The position numbers and the translations under genes are program-made. DNA of 64,000 nucleotides from Spyradosoma sp004558035. Lineage in GTDB: Bacteria > Verrucomicrobiota > Verrucomicrobiia > Opitutales > UBA953. Shown here piece after piece: positions 11,801 through 20,206 of this stretch. Below the pieces are notes generated by a model. It had not been told where the DNA came from, searched no databases, and saw only the letters and a list, made by a program, of their open reading frames with translations. How positions within the stretch are numbered: position 1 is the stretch's first letter; every line of letters starts with the position of its first letter. Where the stretch lies: NCBI RefSeq assembly GCF_050314555.1, contig NZ_JBNPNH010000004.1, positions 124,001 to 188,000 on the forward strand. The letters are read 5' to 3'.

Positions 11801-12981
11801 ACGAAATAGGCTTCCTTGTAATAATCCGTCTGCGACGTCTGCGTGTCGCCGGACATCTCCCGCGAAGAATTCAGATAATAGGAGCGGACCAGAGCGCCGT
11901 TGCGGGAAGCCTCGGAAAGCGAGGACGTCTTGGACTCGTTCTGAGAATCGACCGTTCCGGCGAGCGTCAGCGATTTCGCCGCCCACAGCGTGCGCCCGAA
12001 CTCGGGCACGCCGTCCGCGCCGTAGTATTTCTTGAGCGCGTTCGACGCGGAATCGACGGAATAATTGGAATTCGCCTCGGCGCCGAGCACGAGAACGCCG
12101 CCCGCCGCGTAGAAATTGCCGGAATATTCGATGCTTTCTCCGAGCAGCGTGAACTTGCCCGAGCCGGTCTTGTAAACGTTCGCGTCGCCGACGATGACGC
12201 CGATCGAGCCGCCGTCCGCGAGCGTGTTTCCGTCCACGTGGAGATCCACGTGATAGCGGTCGGAAATCGCGCTCCCGGACTCAAAGTTATTGAAGCCGAC
12301 GTCCAAAATCGTTCCGGCTTGGGAGTTGTCCGTTCCCGCGCGCAAATTGTTCAGGAACACGAAATGATTGTCCGATCCGGAGAACATCCGATTGACGCTG
12401 TAAACCGGATCCAAGACGCTGCGGCCGATGTCGAGCGTCGCGGTGCCCATGAGCGTGATGGTGCCCACGCCGCGCATTTCGCCTTCCGTCGGCATCCCCA
12501 GGCCCGCGTTGACCCGGCTGCCGTAATCCGCCCAAAGATTGACGGCGCCGCGCATCTGAAGCGTTCCTTCTTCGATGCGGAGCTCGCCGCCCTCCCAAGA
12601 CAGACCGTCAAGCCAACTTCCCGACGTCGGAGCGTCTTCCTCGCTGTAAGAAGTCCCGTCCTCTCTGTGCACTTTCACGTTGGGAGCGTGTTGATACGAA
12701 TAGGGGCCCGCCGTGTATCGGGGAAGGCTGTAAAAAATAACGTCCATCTCCAGCGAAAGCGTGTTGGCGCCCGTCTTGACGAGCGTTCCCGTCCCCTCCG
12801 GTCCTTTGCCGGGAAGCGGGAACTGACCGGAGCTCGTGTTCACTTCAATCACGCCGCCCGCGTAATTGTCGAAGATGAGCCCCTTTCCGGAGGTGTAGGT
12901 TTCCGCGAAGGAGGAAAGCGCCGCGGCGGAAAAAAGGCCGGCGGCGAGCAAAGCGGTTTTGGTGAGAATCGGGGAACGCAT
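5872..12981 (-). CDS. Giant autotransporter (2,369 aa) with PATR repeats and C-terminal beta-barrel
   Basis: Type V secreted surface protein. The ATG at 12981 begins a clear signal peptide (MRSPILTKTALLAAGLFSAA, cut near SSFA-E); a TTG at 12990 would add three residues. The passenger contains many units of the form GTLVKTGANTL or LVKTGAETLTLGG, the PATR repeat found in autotransporter beta-helices. The last 250 or so residues show the alternating pattern of an autotransporter beta-domain, preceded by a linker around ANLSPIGFASM, and end with Phe as outer-membrane barrels usually do. A non-repeat Ala/Leu/Asp-rich helical insertion sits at about residues 915-1045 (10240-9850). Acidic residues are common and cysteine is rare. 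It starts 17 bp after the PEGA-like gene stop, and a second autotransporter follows 25 bp downstream. The opposite strand is also open over the whole gene, but that frame has no recognisable domain. Confidence 0.9.
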   Translation of the reverse strand: MRSPILTKTALLAAGLFSAAALSSFAETYTSGKGLIFDNYAGGVIEVNTSSGQFPLPGKGPEGTGTLVKTGANTLSLEMDVIFYSLPRYTAGPYSYQHAPNVKVHREDGTSYSEEDAPTSGSWLDGLSWEGGELRIEEGTLQMRGAVNLWADYGSRVNAGLGMPTEGEMRGVGTITLMGTATLDIGRSVLDPVYSVNRMFSGSDNHFVFLNNLRAGTDNSQAGTILDVGFNNFESGSAISDRYHVDLHVDGNTLADGGSIGVIVGDANVYKTGSGKFTLLGESIEYSGNFYAAGGVLVLGAEANSNYSVDSASNALKKYYGADGVPEFGRTLWAAKSLTLAGTVDSQNESKTSSLSEASRNGALVRSYYLNSSREMSGDTQTSQTDYYKEAYFVEPSAGTLVVNNNQVVRNFQAMFANGASATDSNRSAASAVQNAADSVDTDAPVIAGTGAGSYLAVAEGATLAVYQEAGKGGIYKGTICGVNETGDAAGVDSRTGALTKGGTIVKYGEGDIALVLEGANYEKLAILEAKNAFVNINAINLDPGSYDWTAGEWVRDPSLYVAEGVKFTIVENEAATLKMRLDATDLTFSSYAYIDTVGGQVDVSNDRTPGYVEVASEQRFVDGIVSVENGMTLILTATDFAGEVSGDVYKYYDRNGSGTFTDADGDVYAITRVEKNLETGKRVYYYTDADDNEQSVEEGAEGLAYADSIVFSGGSFGNAAAIVLSGKLDDAAAGKSVYSTLAFNGTDQKIRNLTGDGYSKVELGTSTLTVDVDATELVRGEGETVTKTAVSTFDGAISGVGNLVKTGAETLTLGGGASLSYMGATVISDGSIKATKARSLWDSSALVLNGATRVVETEGADGNTVVSTEDVVRTTAVFTGAQNLVALIGASNSEVTLSGGELRLGADASRQDKIDAALAVNGSALGVIVTDDLGNSDEDEPTFPAGAGAASTDALVAAYLKPLTNLADAEQAEALKTYFSGARNNAAEVRGFFGLGDSAEKLSKADVTRIYLKLLRANGLLADNAATEAMIERLAFDGAVTAKSISKVGGDRATLSGTVEAESLAIYAGAVEIDADALASDDTFSKGVTIAAGATFAINTTGVEAGVFDKVVSGDGNFEKLGDGALTLGEDVVYYGTTTVKGGDLTMTLRSTAGGTYSQGDVFVESADSTLTFFQETDTLWTGMLGNKGDLVKTGAGTLELRGAGSWIDGGVAVKEGALLLADFTFADGAPEGALVSVEAGTTLTFEQTADSAIDRAFSGAGTLAKAGTGTLTLRNSSSTGEGFGAFAGDFRVQAGTLVLASGNIFSDAVSVDVAEGATLSVNADQTFKALSGTGDLFLEASTLTLTLANGDALGYDKSAGAYRATVNGVRGTDYSSFTAYSGRVGTLSSGASEFLVGGEGSLVFSGEVLAENIGLSVKEGAALITSVLTQKIRDVSESGSVVLAYSGADDAFFTGEIFGAVGRTVGKIGTGTIIMNDAVASSWQDAKLRVYEGTLALRGASAFGFASAVVVEGATLSLEYTRDSAINLSSVEGSGTIRLVPSESMASAGELTITNSSMLSPDSGADRYFNGVLDAGTLKIVVNGAGVSLCSVQTTGGFFSEDKVTLNQAHDTTIGGDFSGNVEVTGAGVLTIEDVDATGTILVNDGGVRIDASAERLNNDLAGGLRVKNDAKIYFANTNSQDVTGRLSGVQLRGAVKADGSFENIGTVELIKTGAADKTLDFLSVEDGGRYMLSVEQELWNALTGDDRGNAKLSVGVSEGTLAVSGLDDLNGAVGLVSYGAGTLEIRAVNAHQTLDRSISGDGNVAFGGGKTTTVSVDQSYTGETTISSGASVKFDNVALATSKLTVNGTMTGGVRLVGTPVVSVETRAVSANAAATVSGGDFVNNGTVTLDVSAGDRIEYAGTFDNRAGTIRLTGAAATKRGNEIVLFKSLSGTKMSSQELTANFADGRLTNGSSALMLAQTSDGVLSAFSLGESFGLTDGLHDGLSGSFTAVLDRLGGLDDAGEHGIVIEDDLLRNADGSVNIGGVIGSALNRDSAARLADDVANLSPIGFASMIALPRSSFANDVRAISERASHRRFDSTNEIYDNGAEFFARAQSTLRDGSKEADGANFDFNTYGVLVGADVKPDDYSLYGVAVGYDYGSATLHGGGGKIRSDGLRATAFFSSLLGDGTFFADAGAQVGVNRFETDRSTLVGKADGDADGWNVGAFANFGKGIELSKGKRSRLLATPYVGLEYLYSRVGSFDENGVAGLDVDSFDANSLVGRLGVVFDWQFQLGDWEARLSLGAAYAHEFLDDEADVDASFRRVADSKFRATGTIGAADTFSLAPSLTIDLSERNSLQFGYVLEYGTDEQLSHNFNAGFRHTF

Positions 12982-12998
12982 AGGATGCAAATTTAAGT

Positions 12999-14171
12999 TT
13001 ATTCGACGGGTTCGAGAACGAAGGTCGCGCCCTCCTTGAGAGCCGCGCCCAACGGGTTGTTTTCCAAATTGACGAGGACGCCTCCCGCCGTGGCGGAGAC
13101 GATTTTCGCGGTCAGCGGCGGCTCGTCGAGCGAGACGACGAGGCGGCAGCGCGAGCCGTCTTTCAGCGCGGAGGCGGCGTTGACCGAAATCTGATAGCGC
13201 GTGTCCGTGAGGCGCATCACCACCTTGCCGACGATTTTCTCGGGCGCGGCGGGAGCGGCGGCGGTTTCGGCGGGCTGCTCGTCGGGCTTTTCCGCGACGG
13301 GAGCGGGCGCCGGCGCTTCGGAGACTCCGGGCGGGAGCGGTTCCGCGGGAAGATCCGCGCCGGGCATGACGGCGGAACGCGCGGCGAAGGCGCCGCGCCA
13401 GACGGAGACTTCCCTGCCCGCGAGCGGCAGGAAGATTTCGACGTTGCGCAGGCCGACGGGCAGATCCGTCAGCGCGCCGTCCGAGAGCGTCGCGGGAATG
13501 CCGTCCACCTTGACGACGGAGCCGGGCTGGCTCGCGAGCGCGAGCTGGACTTCCGGCAGCACGATCTTGCCGTCGGGCTTCTGCGCGGGAATGTTGCCGC
13601 GCAGATCGAAAGCGATTTTCGCGGTCTCGCCGGCGCGGATCTTCACGCGCTTGGAGCTGACGCCGTAAACGGGCGAACGCGCCTCGACGGTGACTTCCCT
13701 GCCGGGCTCGAGCGAGCCGAGCACGAGCACGCCGCGCCCCTTGAAATCGCCGTCCACGAAGATGGCGACGTCCGTCGGCAGACAGGAGACGGAGAGCTCT
13801 CCGGTGCGCATCTTCAGCGCGGGAACGACTTTCGCGACGGCTCCGGGAGCGAGATTCAGCTCCGCGACGAAAGGCTCGAGCGCGTCCGGATGCTCGAAGA
13901 CGAAGGTCTGCGTTCCCGCGGGAACGCCCCGATCGGCGACGAGAAGGCCGTCTTCACCGACGACGCCGAGCTCGATTCGCTTTTCGCCTTCGACGCGCGT
14001 GACGCGCGTGCCGGCTTCGGCGCGGACGACGAGCACGGGAGCGGCCTGCGGTGCGACGGGCTCGTCCGCGGCGAAGCTCGGAGACGCGACGCCCCCGAAC
14101 GCGATCAGGGAAAAAGCGAAAAGCAGCCACGCGACCGCAGAAGTCTTTCTTGTCCGGGTTGAAGTCGACAT
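12999..14171 (-). CDS. Secreted PEGA-domain-like protein (390 aa)
   Basis: The N-terminus has a signal peptide or membrane anchor (hydrophobic residues about 13-33, ending SFAADE). Residues about 120-192 resemble a PEGA domain, a small beta-sandwich found in surface-layer and envelope proteins: a run of LSVSCLPTDVAIFVDGDFKG is followed by an RVKIRAGETAKIAFDLRG strand. Two further beta-rich segments, one around VDGIPATLSDGALTDLPVGL, look like degenerate copies. A Pro/Ala-rich linker (about 285-320) leads to a short C-terminal beta domain. No catalytic motif is visible. It sits between a small outer-membrane barrel gene and the giant autotransporters, all on one strand with short gaps, so it may be an envelope factor of that system. 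The partner role is inferred from position only. Confidence 0.65.
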   Translation of the reverse strand: MSTSTRTRKTSAVAWLLFAFSLIAFGGVASPSFAADEPVAPQAAPVLVVRAEAGTRVTRVEGEKRIELGVVGEDGLLVADRGVPAGTQTFVFEHPDALEPFVAELNLAPGAVAKVVPALKMRTGELSVSCLPTDVAIFVDGDFKGRGVLVLGSLEPGREVTVEARSPVYGVSSKRVKIRAGETAKIAFDLRGNIPAQKPDGKIVLPEVQLALASQPGSVVKVDGIPATLSDGALTDLPVGLRNVEIFLPLAGREVSVWRGAFAARSAVMPGADLPAEPLPPGVSEAPAPAPVAEKPDEQPAETAAAPAAPEKIVGKVVMRLTDTRYQISVNAASALKDGSRCRLVVSLDEPPLTAKIVSATAGGVLVNLENNPLGAALKEGATFVLEPVE

Positions 14172-14217
14172 TTAAAGGGGAAAATTGAGGGGTTGGTTTC
14201 GTGTCATAACACAGGTT

Positions 14218-14871
14218 TCAGAAGCGAAAGTCAAGCCCCAGATTCAGGGAATGACCGCCTCCCATGCCCGTCATTTGCTCGGCTTCGTCGTTCGCGACCC
14301 AGACGAAGCGGTAGCCGGCCTCCGCCGTCCAGCCTCGGGTGATTTTCCAGCGGGCTCCGCAGCCGACGGCGCCGACGGCGTCCCACTTCGTCACGTGCGA
14401 GCCGCCGACGAGGTAATCGTCGCAGCAGACGCCGGCGGAAACGGCGACGTAGGGCGCGAAGACGTCTCCCCAAAGCTCGACCGCGAATTCGCGCGCGTAG
14501 GTCGCCAGCAGCGGAATCGCGGTCTGATAGGCGCCGTAGTCGTCGCTGTGCGACTGGAACGCGGCGACGGAGAGCTCGACGCGGTTCGCGCCGAATTCGC
14601 GGCCGAAGGCGAGCTCGGCACCGCCGGTGAACTCCCAGTCCTTGCGGCGCGGGAACACGGCGACGGCGCGGACGGCGGCGTAAGGCGCCTCGTCGCGCGC
14701 GGCGTAGGCGGCGAGCTTTTCGCGGGCGGTCTCGTCCGCGGGGCGGGCGGGTTCGGGCGCGAGCGCGGCGCGGTTGGGCGCGGTTTCCTCGCGGAGCGTG
14801 ACGGGATCGATTTCGGCGGACGCGGCGAGCGCCGCGAGCGGGAACAGAAGGATGGCGAAAGATTTTTTCAT
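14218..14871 (-). CDS. Small outer-membrane beta-barrel protein (217 aa)
   Basis: A signal peptide (MKKSFAILLFPLAALAASAE) is followed by a mature part with alternating polar and apolar strands rich in Tyr, Trp, Gly and Ala, for example FTGGAELAFG, APYVAVSAGV and WTAEAGYRFVW. The protein ends LGLDFRF, a terminal aromatic recognised by the BAM machinery. Length and pattern fit an eight-stranded OmpA/OmpW-like barrel, but no family-specific motif was recognised. A paired cysteine (GVCCDD) and a single CGA cysteine are unusual for a barrel. It ends 46 bp before the PEGA-like gene and may be the first gene of the surface operon. Confidence 0.7.
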   Translation of the reverse strand: MKKSFAILLFPLAALAASAEIDPVTLREETAPNRAALAPEPARPADETAREKLAAYAARDEAPYAAVRAVAVFPRRKDWEFTGGAELAFGREFGANRVELSVAAFQSHSDDYGAYQTAIPLLATYAREFAVELWGDVFAPYVAVSAGVCCDDYLVGGSHVTKWDAVGAVGCGARWKITRGWTAEAGYRFVWVANDEAEQMTGMGGGHSLNLGLDFRF

Positions 14872-14931
14872 TGCCGTTGCGAAGGGGGTTGTCGATGAGC
14901 GCGGAGCTTAGACCCTCCGGCGCGGGAACGC

Positions 14932-14963
14932 AAAAAAAAACCGAAAGGCGCGAGCCCTTCGGT
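14932..14963 (-). terminator. Rho-independent terminator of the ferredoxin gene
   Basis: On the minus strand a 10-bp stem (ACCGAAGGGC / GCCTTTCGGT, one G-U pair, 4-nt loop) is followed at once by a run of T (14940-14932). It lies just beyond the ferredoxin stop and isolates it from the surface-protein genes. Confidence 0.85.
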
Positions 14964-14987
14964 CTTTGAAAAGGAGAGCGAAAAAAC

Positions 14988-15221
14988 TCACTCGCCGTCG
15001 TCGCCGATCGCGTCCACCGGGCAGGAGCCCTTGGCTTCTTCGCAGAGGGCGATTTCTTCGTCCGTGGACGGCTGCTTGATGACGATCGTCACGCCGTTGT
15101 CGTCGTCGCGCGCGAAGAATTCGGGCGCGGTCTCGCGGCAGACGTCGCAATCGATGCACTGGTTGTCCACATAGAATTTTCCGGGAACGCATCCCGCGTT
15201 TTTGTCTTCGATGTTTGCCAT
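14988..15221 (-). CDS. Small [4Fe-4S] ferredoxin (77 aa)
   Basis: Electron carrier with one predicted cubane cluster. The ligands are the three cysteines of CIDCDVC (about residues 18-24) and the cysteine of GSCPVDAI (about residue 68). A second cluster motif is not present, so it is a single-cluster type rather than a 2[4Fe-4S] clostridial ferredoxin. It is strongly acidic (DDDNG, STDEE, DDGE tail), as is usual for soluble ferredoxins. An extra Cys near residue 11 (AGCVPG) is probably not a ligand. It is monocistronic: terminator downstream, divergent from purM upstream. The redox partner is not indicated by the context. Confidence 0.88.
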   Translation of the reverse strand: MANIEDKNAGCVPGKFYVDNQCIDCDVCRETAPEFFARDDDNGVTIVIKQPSTDEEIALCEEAKGSCPVDAIGDDGE

Positions 15222-15378
15222 AGAGCTGAAATCATGCGCCGCGCCTCCGCGCCAGTCAAGAGGAAACCCCGTTCCTGCGCCCGCGAAGACGAAAATTCGA
15301 AAGAACCTTTTCCCGGCCCTCGCGCGCTTCTGCTTTTAAGCTTTAAGCGGCGGGCCTCAGGGCTTAAAGTGCTTCACC

Positions 15379-16584
15379 ATGGCAAGCAACAACATTTCCG
15401 GTTCTCAGGGACGCTACGCGGCGCGCGGCGTCTCCTCCTCCAAAGACGAAGTCCACGCCGTCGTCGACAAGATCGACAAGGGGCTTTTCCCCGGCGCGTT
15501 CTGCAAGATCACGGAGGATTTTCTCACGGGGAATCCCGAACTGTGCGACTGCACGCACTCCGACGGCTCGGGCACGAAGTCGCTGCTCGCCTACATGTAT
15601 TGGAAGGAGACGGGCGACGCGTCCGTCTATCGCGGAATCGCGCAGGACAGCATCGTGATGAACATCGACGACCTGCTCTGCATCGGCGTGACGGGCAACG
15701 CGATCATCTCCTCGACCATCAACCGCAACGCGAAAAGCATTCCCGGCGAAGTGCTCGCGCACCTCATCGGCGGGACGGAGGAATTTCTGCAGATGCTGCG
15801 CGACTACGGCGTGGACATCCGCTCCGGCGGCGGCGAAACGGCGGATGTCGGCGACCTGACGCCGACCTGCACGGTGGATTCGTGCGCGACGGCGGTGCTG
15901 CCGCGTTCCCGCGTCGTGGACGCGTCGCGCATCCGCCCGGGTCTCGCGATCGTCGCGCTCTCGTCCGCGGGAACGTGCGCCTACGAGCCCGTCGAAAATT
16001 CCGGCATCGCCTCGAACGGGCTCACGTCCGCGCGCCACGAAATGCTCTGCCGCCACTACGCGGAAACGTATCCGGAAACCTTCGACGCGCGCATCGATCC
16101 GCGCTACGTCTACTGCGGCCCGTACCGCATGGGCGACGCGCTCCCGGGCTCGACGCTGACGGTCGGCAAGGCGCTGCTCTCGCCGACGCGCACCTACGCG
16201 CCGTTCGTGCTGCGCCTGCTGAAGGAACTTCCGGTCGAACGCGTCTTCGGGCTGATCCACTGCTCCGGCGGCGCGATGACGAAATGCGTCCGCTTCGGCA
16301 GAAACGTGCATTTCGTGAAGGACGCCCTGCTTCCCGTGCCGCCGATCTTCAAGGCGATCCGCGAGGCCAGCGGCACCGACGCGGCGGAAATGCACCGCGT
16401 GTACAACATGGGCCAGCGCCTCGAAATCTACGTCGAGGAAAGCGACGTTCCCGCCGTGCGCCAGATCGCGGATTCGCTCCGCATCGAATCGCGCGTCATC
16501 GGCAGAACGGAAGCGTCGAAGAAACCCGACGGCGCGAACCACATCACGCTGACGACCGCCGACGGCGAAGTCGTGGAATACTGA
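15379..16584 (+). CDS. purM: Phosphoribosylformylglycinamidine cyclo-ligase, AIR synthase (PurM, 401 aa)
   Basis: Fifth step of purine biosynthesis: ATP-dependent closure of FGAM to 5-aminoimidazole ribonucleotide in the cytoplasm. The PurM/AIRS fold is visible: an early DGSGTKSLLAYMYW segment, a nucleotide-binding SGGGETADVGDLTPT loop at about 153-167, and a C-terminal half with LIHCSGGAMTKC. At 401 residues, with the long N-terminal region and the KPDGANHITL tail, it resembles the Bacteroidetes-type PurM rather than the roughly 345-residue enterobacterial form. The ATG at 15379 gives the family N-terminus. It stands alone, divergent from ferredoxin, with no other pur gene in the window. Assignment to an AIRS-related paralogue cannot be fully excluded. 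Confidence 0.82.
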   Translation: MASNNISGSQGRYAARGVSSSKDEVHAVVDKIDKGLFPGAFCKITEDFLTGNPELCDCTHSDGSGTKSLLAYMYWKETGDASVYRGIAQDSIVMNIDDLLCIGVTGNAIISSTINRNAKSIPGEVLAHLIGGTEEFLQMLRDYGVDIRSGGGETADVGDLTPTCTVDSCATAVLPRSRVVDASRIRPGLAIVALSSAGTCAYEPVENSGIASNGLTSARHEMLCRHYAETYPETFDARIDPRYVYCGPYRMGDALPGSTLTVGKALLSPTRTYAPFVLRLLKELPVERVFGLIHCSGGAMTKCVRFGRNVHFVKDALLPVPPIFKAIREASGTDAAEMHRVYNMGQRLEIYVEESDVPAVRQIADSLRIESRVIGRTEASKKPDGANHITLTTADGEVVEY

Positions 16585-16588
16585 GAAC

Positions 16589-16613
16589 GCGCCGCCGAGC
16601 GCGGCGGAATTTT
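16589..16613 (+). terminator. Possible weak terminator after purM
   Basis: A short GC hairpin (GCCGC / GCGGC with a CGAGC loop) is followed by AATTTTCC directly after the purM stop. The T-run is short, so the call is tentative. Confidence 0.35.
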
Positions 16614-16617
16614 CCCC

Positions 16618-16656
16618 AAAAAAAGAACGGGCGGCTCCTCTCGGAATCGCCCGTTC
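16618..16656 (-). terminator. Rho-independent terminator between purM and the PDZ gene
   Basis: A 9-bp perfect stem (GAACGGGCG 16625-16633 and CGCCCGTTC 16648-16656) has a 14-nt loop. Read on the minus strand it runs into seven T (16624-16618), so it terminates the PDZ-protein transcript arriving from the right. The stem may also slow plus-strand transcription from purM. Confidence 0.75.
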
Positions 16657-16723
16657 AGCTTCTATCTCTACTAACTCTAACTTCTCTATCTAACCCAAAA
16701 ACATCTTAAAAGCGTCGCGCGGA

Positions 16724-17689
16724 TCATTTTTTGTTTTTCAGATTCACGAAAACGCTTTTTTCCGCTTCTTCGTCGGGCGCGATCGGCGTCAGCGTCGTGA
16801 AGTCGGAAATGATTTCGAGCGCGCGCGGCGGAATCCTGTCGATTTCGTCCTGCGTCGAGCAGGGTCCTCGGAAGATTTCGCAGCCGTCGGCGGTGCGCAC
16901 GGTGACTTCGCGCCTGTCGTTTTCGCGCGTCAGCACCACGGTGTTTCCGTCCGCGAAATAGACCTGCGAGGCGGCGGACATGCCGCCGATGAGCGTGCCG
17001 CGCCCGGTGCGCTCGATCCGTCGCAGGCTTTCTTCCGGGTCGGGCATGCGTTTGCGGAAGATCTGCAGCACGCGCATGATGTCGGCGGGAACGTCTTCGA
17101 CGTTCGTGCGGATGATGACGGCGTCGGGCGTCACGGCGACGCGGTTGCTCCATTCCATGTTTTTGGAGAGCGGAATTTCGCGGCCGTTGACGAGCAGGCG
17201 CACGTCGTCCTTGTCGTTCGGCGCGGGAACGACATCGCGTTCGTTCCCGCGGACGGCGACCGCCGAGCCCGTCCGCGCGCAGAGCTGGACGCGGGCGCGT
17301 TTGAGCTCGCCGTTGTGCACGAAGTCGATTTCGACGACGGCGTCGGAATCGTAGGTGCGCAGCAGCGCCGCGAACTGATTCGGGAAAAACAGCTTCTGCC
17401 CGTCGAACGAGAGCAGAATGTCGCCGGCGCCGAGCCCCGCCTTTTCCGCGGGCGAGCCTTCCTTGACGTAGATGACGGGGAGGCCGAACTTGCGCTCGCC
17501 GCGCGCGTAAAAGGTGTTGATGCCGAACGCCGCGCCGAAGAGCGGCACGGAGCTCCTCACGATGTTCACCGAAGCGGGATTCACCTTCGCGGCGGGAACG
17601 TCCTTCGCCTCCTGCGCGAGCGCGGGAGCCATGAGACCCGCGGCGAGAACGAGCGGCGCGACGGCCTTGATTTTCTTGGAGATGCGCAT
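16724..17689 (-). CDS. Secreted PDZ-domain protein (321 aa)
   Basis: The ATG at 17689 opens a classic signal peptide (MRISKKIKAVAPLVLAAGLM, cleaved near ALAQ-E); the frame is open upstream but that extension is not signal-like. A PDZ domain spans about residues 55-125, with the carboxylate-binding loop FGLPVIYV and the core KEGSPAEKAGLGAGDILLSFDG. The rest is beta-rich, with no Ser-His-Asp protease triad seen, so it is probably a periplasmic peptide-binding or sensing protein rather than a DegP protease. It lies 23 bp downstream of the anti-sigma-like gene and is probably in the same operon, which suggests a role in sensing envelope state. That role is inferred. Confidence 0.72.
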   Translation of the reverse strand: MRISKKIKAVAPLVLAAGLMAPALAQEAKDVPAAKVNPASVNIVRSSVPLFGAAFGINTFYARGERKFGLPVIYVKEGSPAEKAGLGAGDILLSFDGQKLFFPNQFAALLRTYDSDAVVEIDFVHNGELKRARVQLCARTGSAVAVRGNERDVVPAPNDKDDVRLLVNGREIPLSKNMEWSNRVAVTPDAVIIRTNVEDVPADIMRVLQIFRKRMPDPEESLRRIERTGRGTLIGGMSAASQVYFADGNTVVLTRENDRREVTVRTADGCEIFRGPCSTQDEIDRIPPRALEIISDFTTLTPIAPDEEAEKSVFVNLKNKK

Positions 17690-17712
17690 GACGAAACCTT
17701 TCTCCTTGGGGT

Positions 17713-18270
17713 TCAATAAACGGCGACGAGCGTCGGAACGGTGTTTTCGAAGGGGCGGTATTCCACGTAGGTCTTCTGCGTCTTCGGATCGCGCCAACGC
17801 TGCGCGTTCGTGTAAATGTAGCGGATCGGGCGCACGAGCTCGCCGTCGGCGTTCAGCTCGACGGGCAGCTCCTCGATGTCGCGCAGCACGTTTTCCGTGC
17901 TCACCAGCTCGTAGTTGGGCGCCTCCGTTTCGGAAAGCTGCCAGAACGCGACGCCCGCGGCGGCGATGCCCGCGGCGGCGGCGGCGGAGAGCCAGCGCGG
18001 GAACGCGCGGGAACGCTTCGGGAAATCCAGCGTGTTGCCGCCGTTCCCGCTTTCGCCCAGCGCTTCCGCCGTGCGCCGGAAGAACGCTTCGCTCGGCGCC
18101 CGCGGCGTAAGCGCGCGCAACGCCGCCTCGATCTCCGCGTCGTCCGCGGAAAGCGCGACGTCCTCCTCCGCCATGCGCGCGCGCACGGCTTCAAAAAATC
18201 TTCCCGAAAGGGGCGTCAGGGGCGCCGATTTCAGTTCCTCTTCAAATTTTCTGATTTCCGCTTCGGTCAT
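17713..18270 (-). CDS. Putative membrane-anchored anti-sigma factor (185 aa)
   Basis: The start overlaps the sigma-factor stop as ATGA (18270-18267), the usual translational coupling of ECF sigma/anti-sigma pairs. The N-terminal half is charged and helical (MTEAEIRKFEEELKS; two similar segments ending FFEAVRARM and FFRRTAEAL). A single transmembrane helix follows at about residues 93-112 (WLSAAAAAGIAAAGVAFW), then an outer domain of about 70 residues with an aromatic C-terminus. No zinc-binding anti-sigma motif (HxxxCxxC) is present; the protein has no cysteine. The function is inferred from position and topology, not from a named family. Confidence 0.6.
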   Translation of the reverse strand: MTEAEIRKFEEELKSAPLTPLSGRFFEAVRARMAEEDVALSADDAEIEAALRALTPRAPSEAFFRRTAEALGESGNGGNTLDFPKRSRAFPRWLSAAAAAGIAAAGVAFWQLSETEAPNYELVSTENVLRDIEELPVELNADGELVRPIRYIYTNAQRWRDPKTQKTYVEYRPFENTVPTLVAVY

Positions 18271-18767
18271 GATTCTTTTTTGATTGTCTTGCGCAGCGCC
18301 TCCAACGCGTAGCGATAGCGGGACGCCGCAGTGTTTTGCGATATTTTCAGTTCCTTGGCAATCTCGTCGAAAGTCAGCTCGCCCCAGATCTTCATCACGA
18401 CGACTTCGCGCTGTTCGGGAGGCAGTTTCTGCAGCGCCGCCTCCAGCACCTTCGCCTCGTCGTCCTTGCCGAACTCGAACATCGTCGAGCGGTCCCCCAA
18501 TTCGTAGGCCTGCGTCTCGCGCTGCACCCGACGACTGCGGGAACGCCCGTGGTCGATCGCGGCCCGACGGATCGAAGTGATGATGAGAGCTTCCGGACTG
18601 CCGCCCAAATGCCGCTGATGCTTCCAGTAGCGGACGAACGCCTCCTGCAGCACGTCTTCCGCGTCCGCGAGAGAATTCGTCCATTGCTGTGCGCACAGGA
18701 GAAGCCGGCGGCCGTTGGCGCGAAGCCACGTCTGCCAATCTTCTTGAGCGATAGGTTTCTCGGACAT
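18267..18767 (-). CDS. ECF-type RNA polymerase sigma factor (166 aa)
   Basis: Alternative sigma factor of the sigma-70 family. Region 2 spans about residues 20-80, including DAEDVLQEAFVRYWKH, the region 2.2/2.3 signature. Region 4 spans about residues 105-160: LPPEQREVVVMKIWGELTFD followed by the helix-turn-helix EIAKELKISQNTAASRYRYA. Length and the absence of regions 1 and 3 define it as ECF. The next gene overlaps by 4 bp and encodes a one-TM protein that is probably its inhibitor; a secreted PDZ protein follows. The group may form an envelope-stress regulon. Confidence 0.9.
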   Translation of the reverse strand: MSEKPIAQEDWQTWLRANGRRLLLCAQQWTNSLADAEDVLQEAFVRYWKHQRHLGGSPEALIITSIRRAAIDHGRSRSRRVQRETQAYELGDRSTMFEFGKDDEAKVLEAALQKLPPEQREVVVMKIWGELTFDEIAKELKISQNTAASRYRYALEALRKTIKKES

Positions 18768-18820
18768 TGTCGTTTGGTTCGTTCAGAAAGAAGCGGATTC
18801 GCCTCCGCGTTTTGTCTGAA

Positions 18821-18856
18821 AAAAGTCCGGGAGCCGTCGCCGGTTCCCGGACTTTT
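18821..18856 (-). terminator. Bidirectional rho-independent terminator after kbl
   Basis: A 15-bp near-perfect stem (arms 18821-18835 and 18842-18856, built on AAAAGTCCGGGA) with a 6-nt loop is flanked by A and T runs on the two sides. It can act on either strand; on the minus strand it follows kbl. The right arm contains GGTTCCC. Confidence 0.85.
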
Positions 18857-18873
18857 TCTTTAAGCCTTGAGCC

Positions 18874-20079
<1,206 letters not shown>

Positions 20080-20206
20080 AGCTTTTTCTTGTTTTTCGGT
20101 TGAAAGGTGCTTGGGAAAATCTGATTTTCCTCCGCGCCCCCGTCTCACGCAAACAAAAAATGCGCGGGAACGCCTTTTCGCCGTGGAAACGCGCCGCGCT
20201 TTTATG

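Noticed and set aside
5764..12996. A 2,410-codon open frame on the plus strand opposite the first autotransporter
   Set aside because: It is the antisense of a gene with a signal peptide, PATR repeats and a beta-barrel. Its translation is Arg/Glu/Val-rich low-complexity sequence with no domain, as expected from GC-biased codons read backwards.
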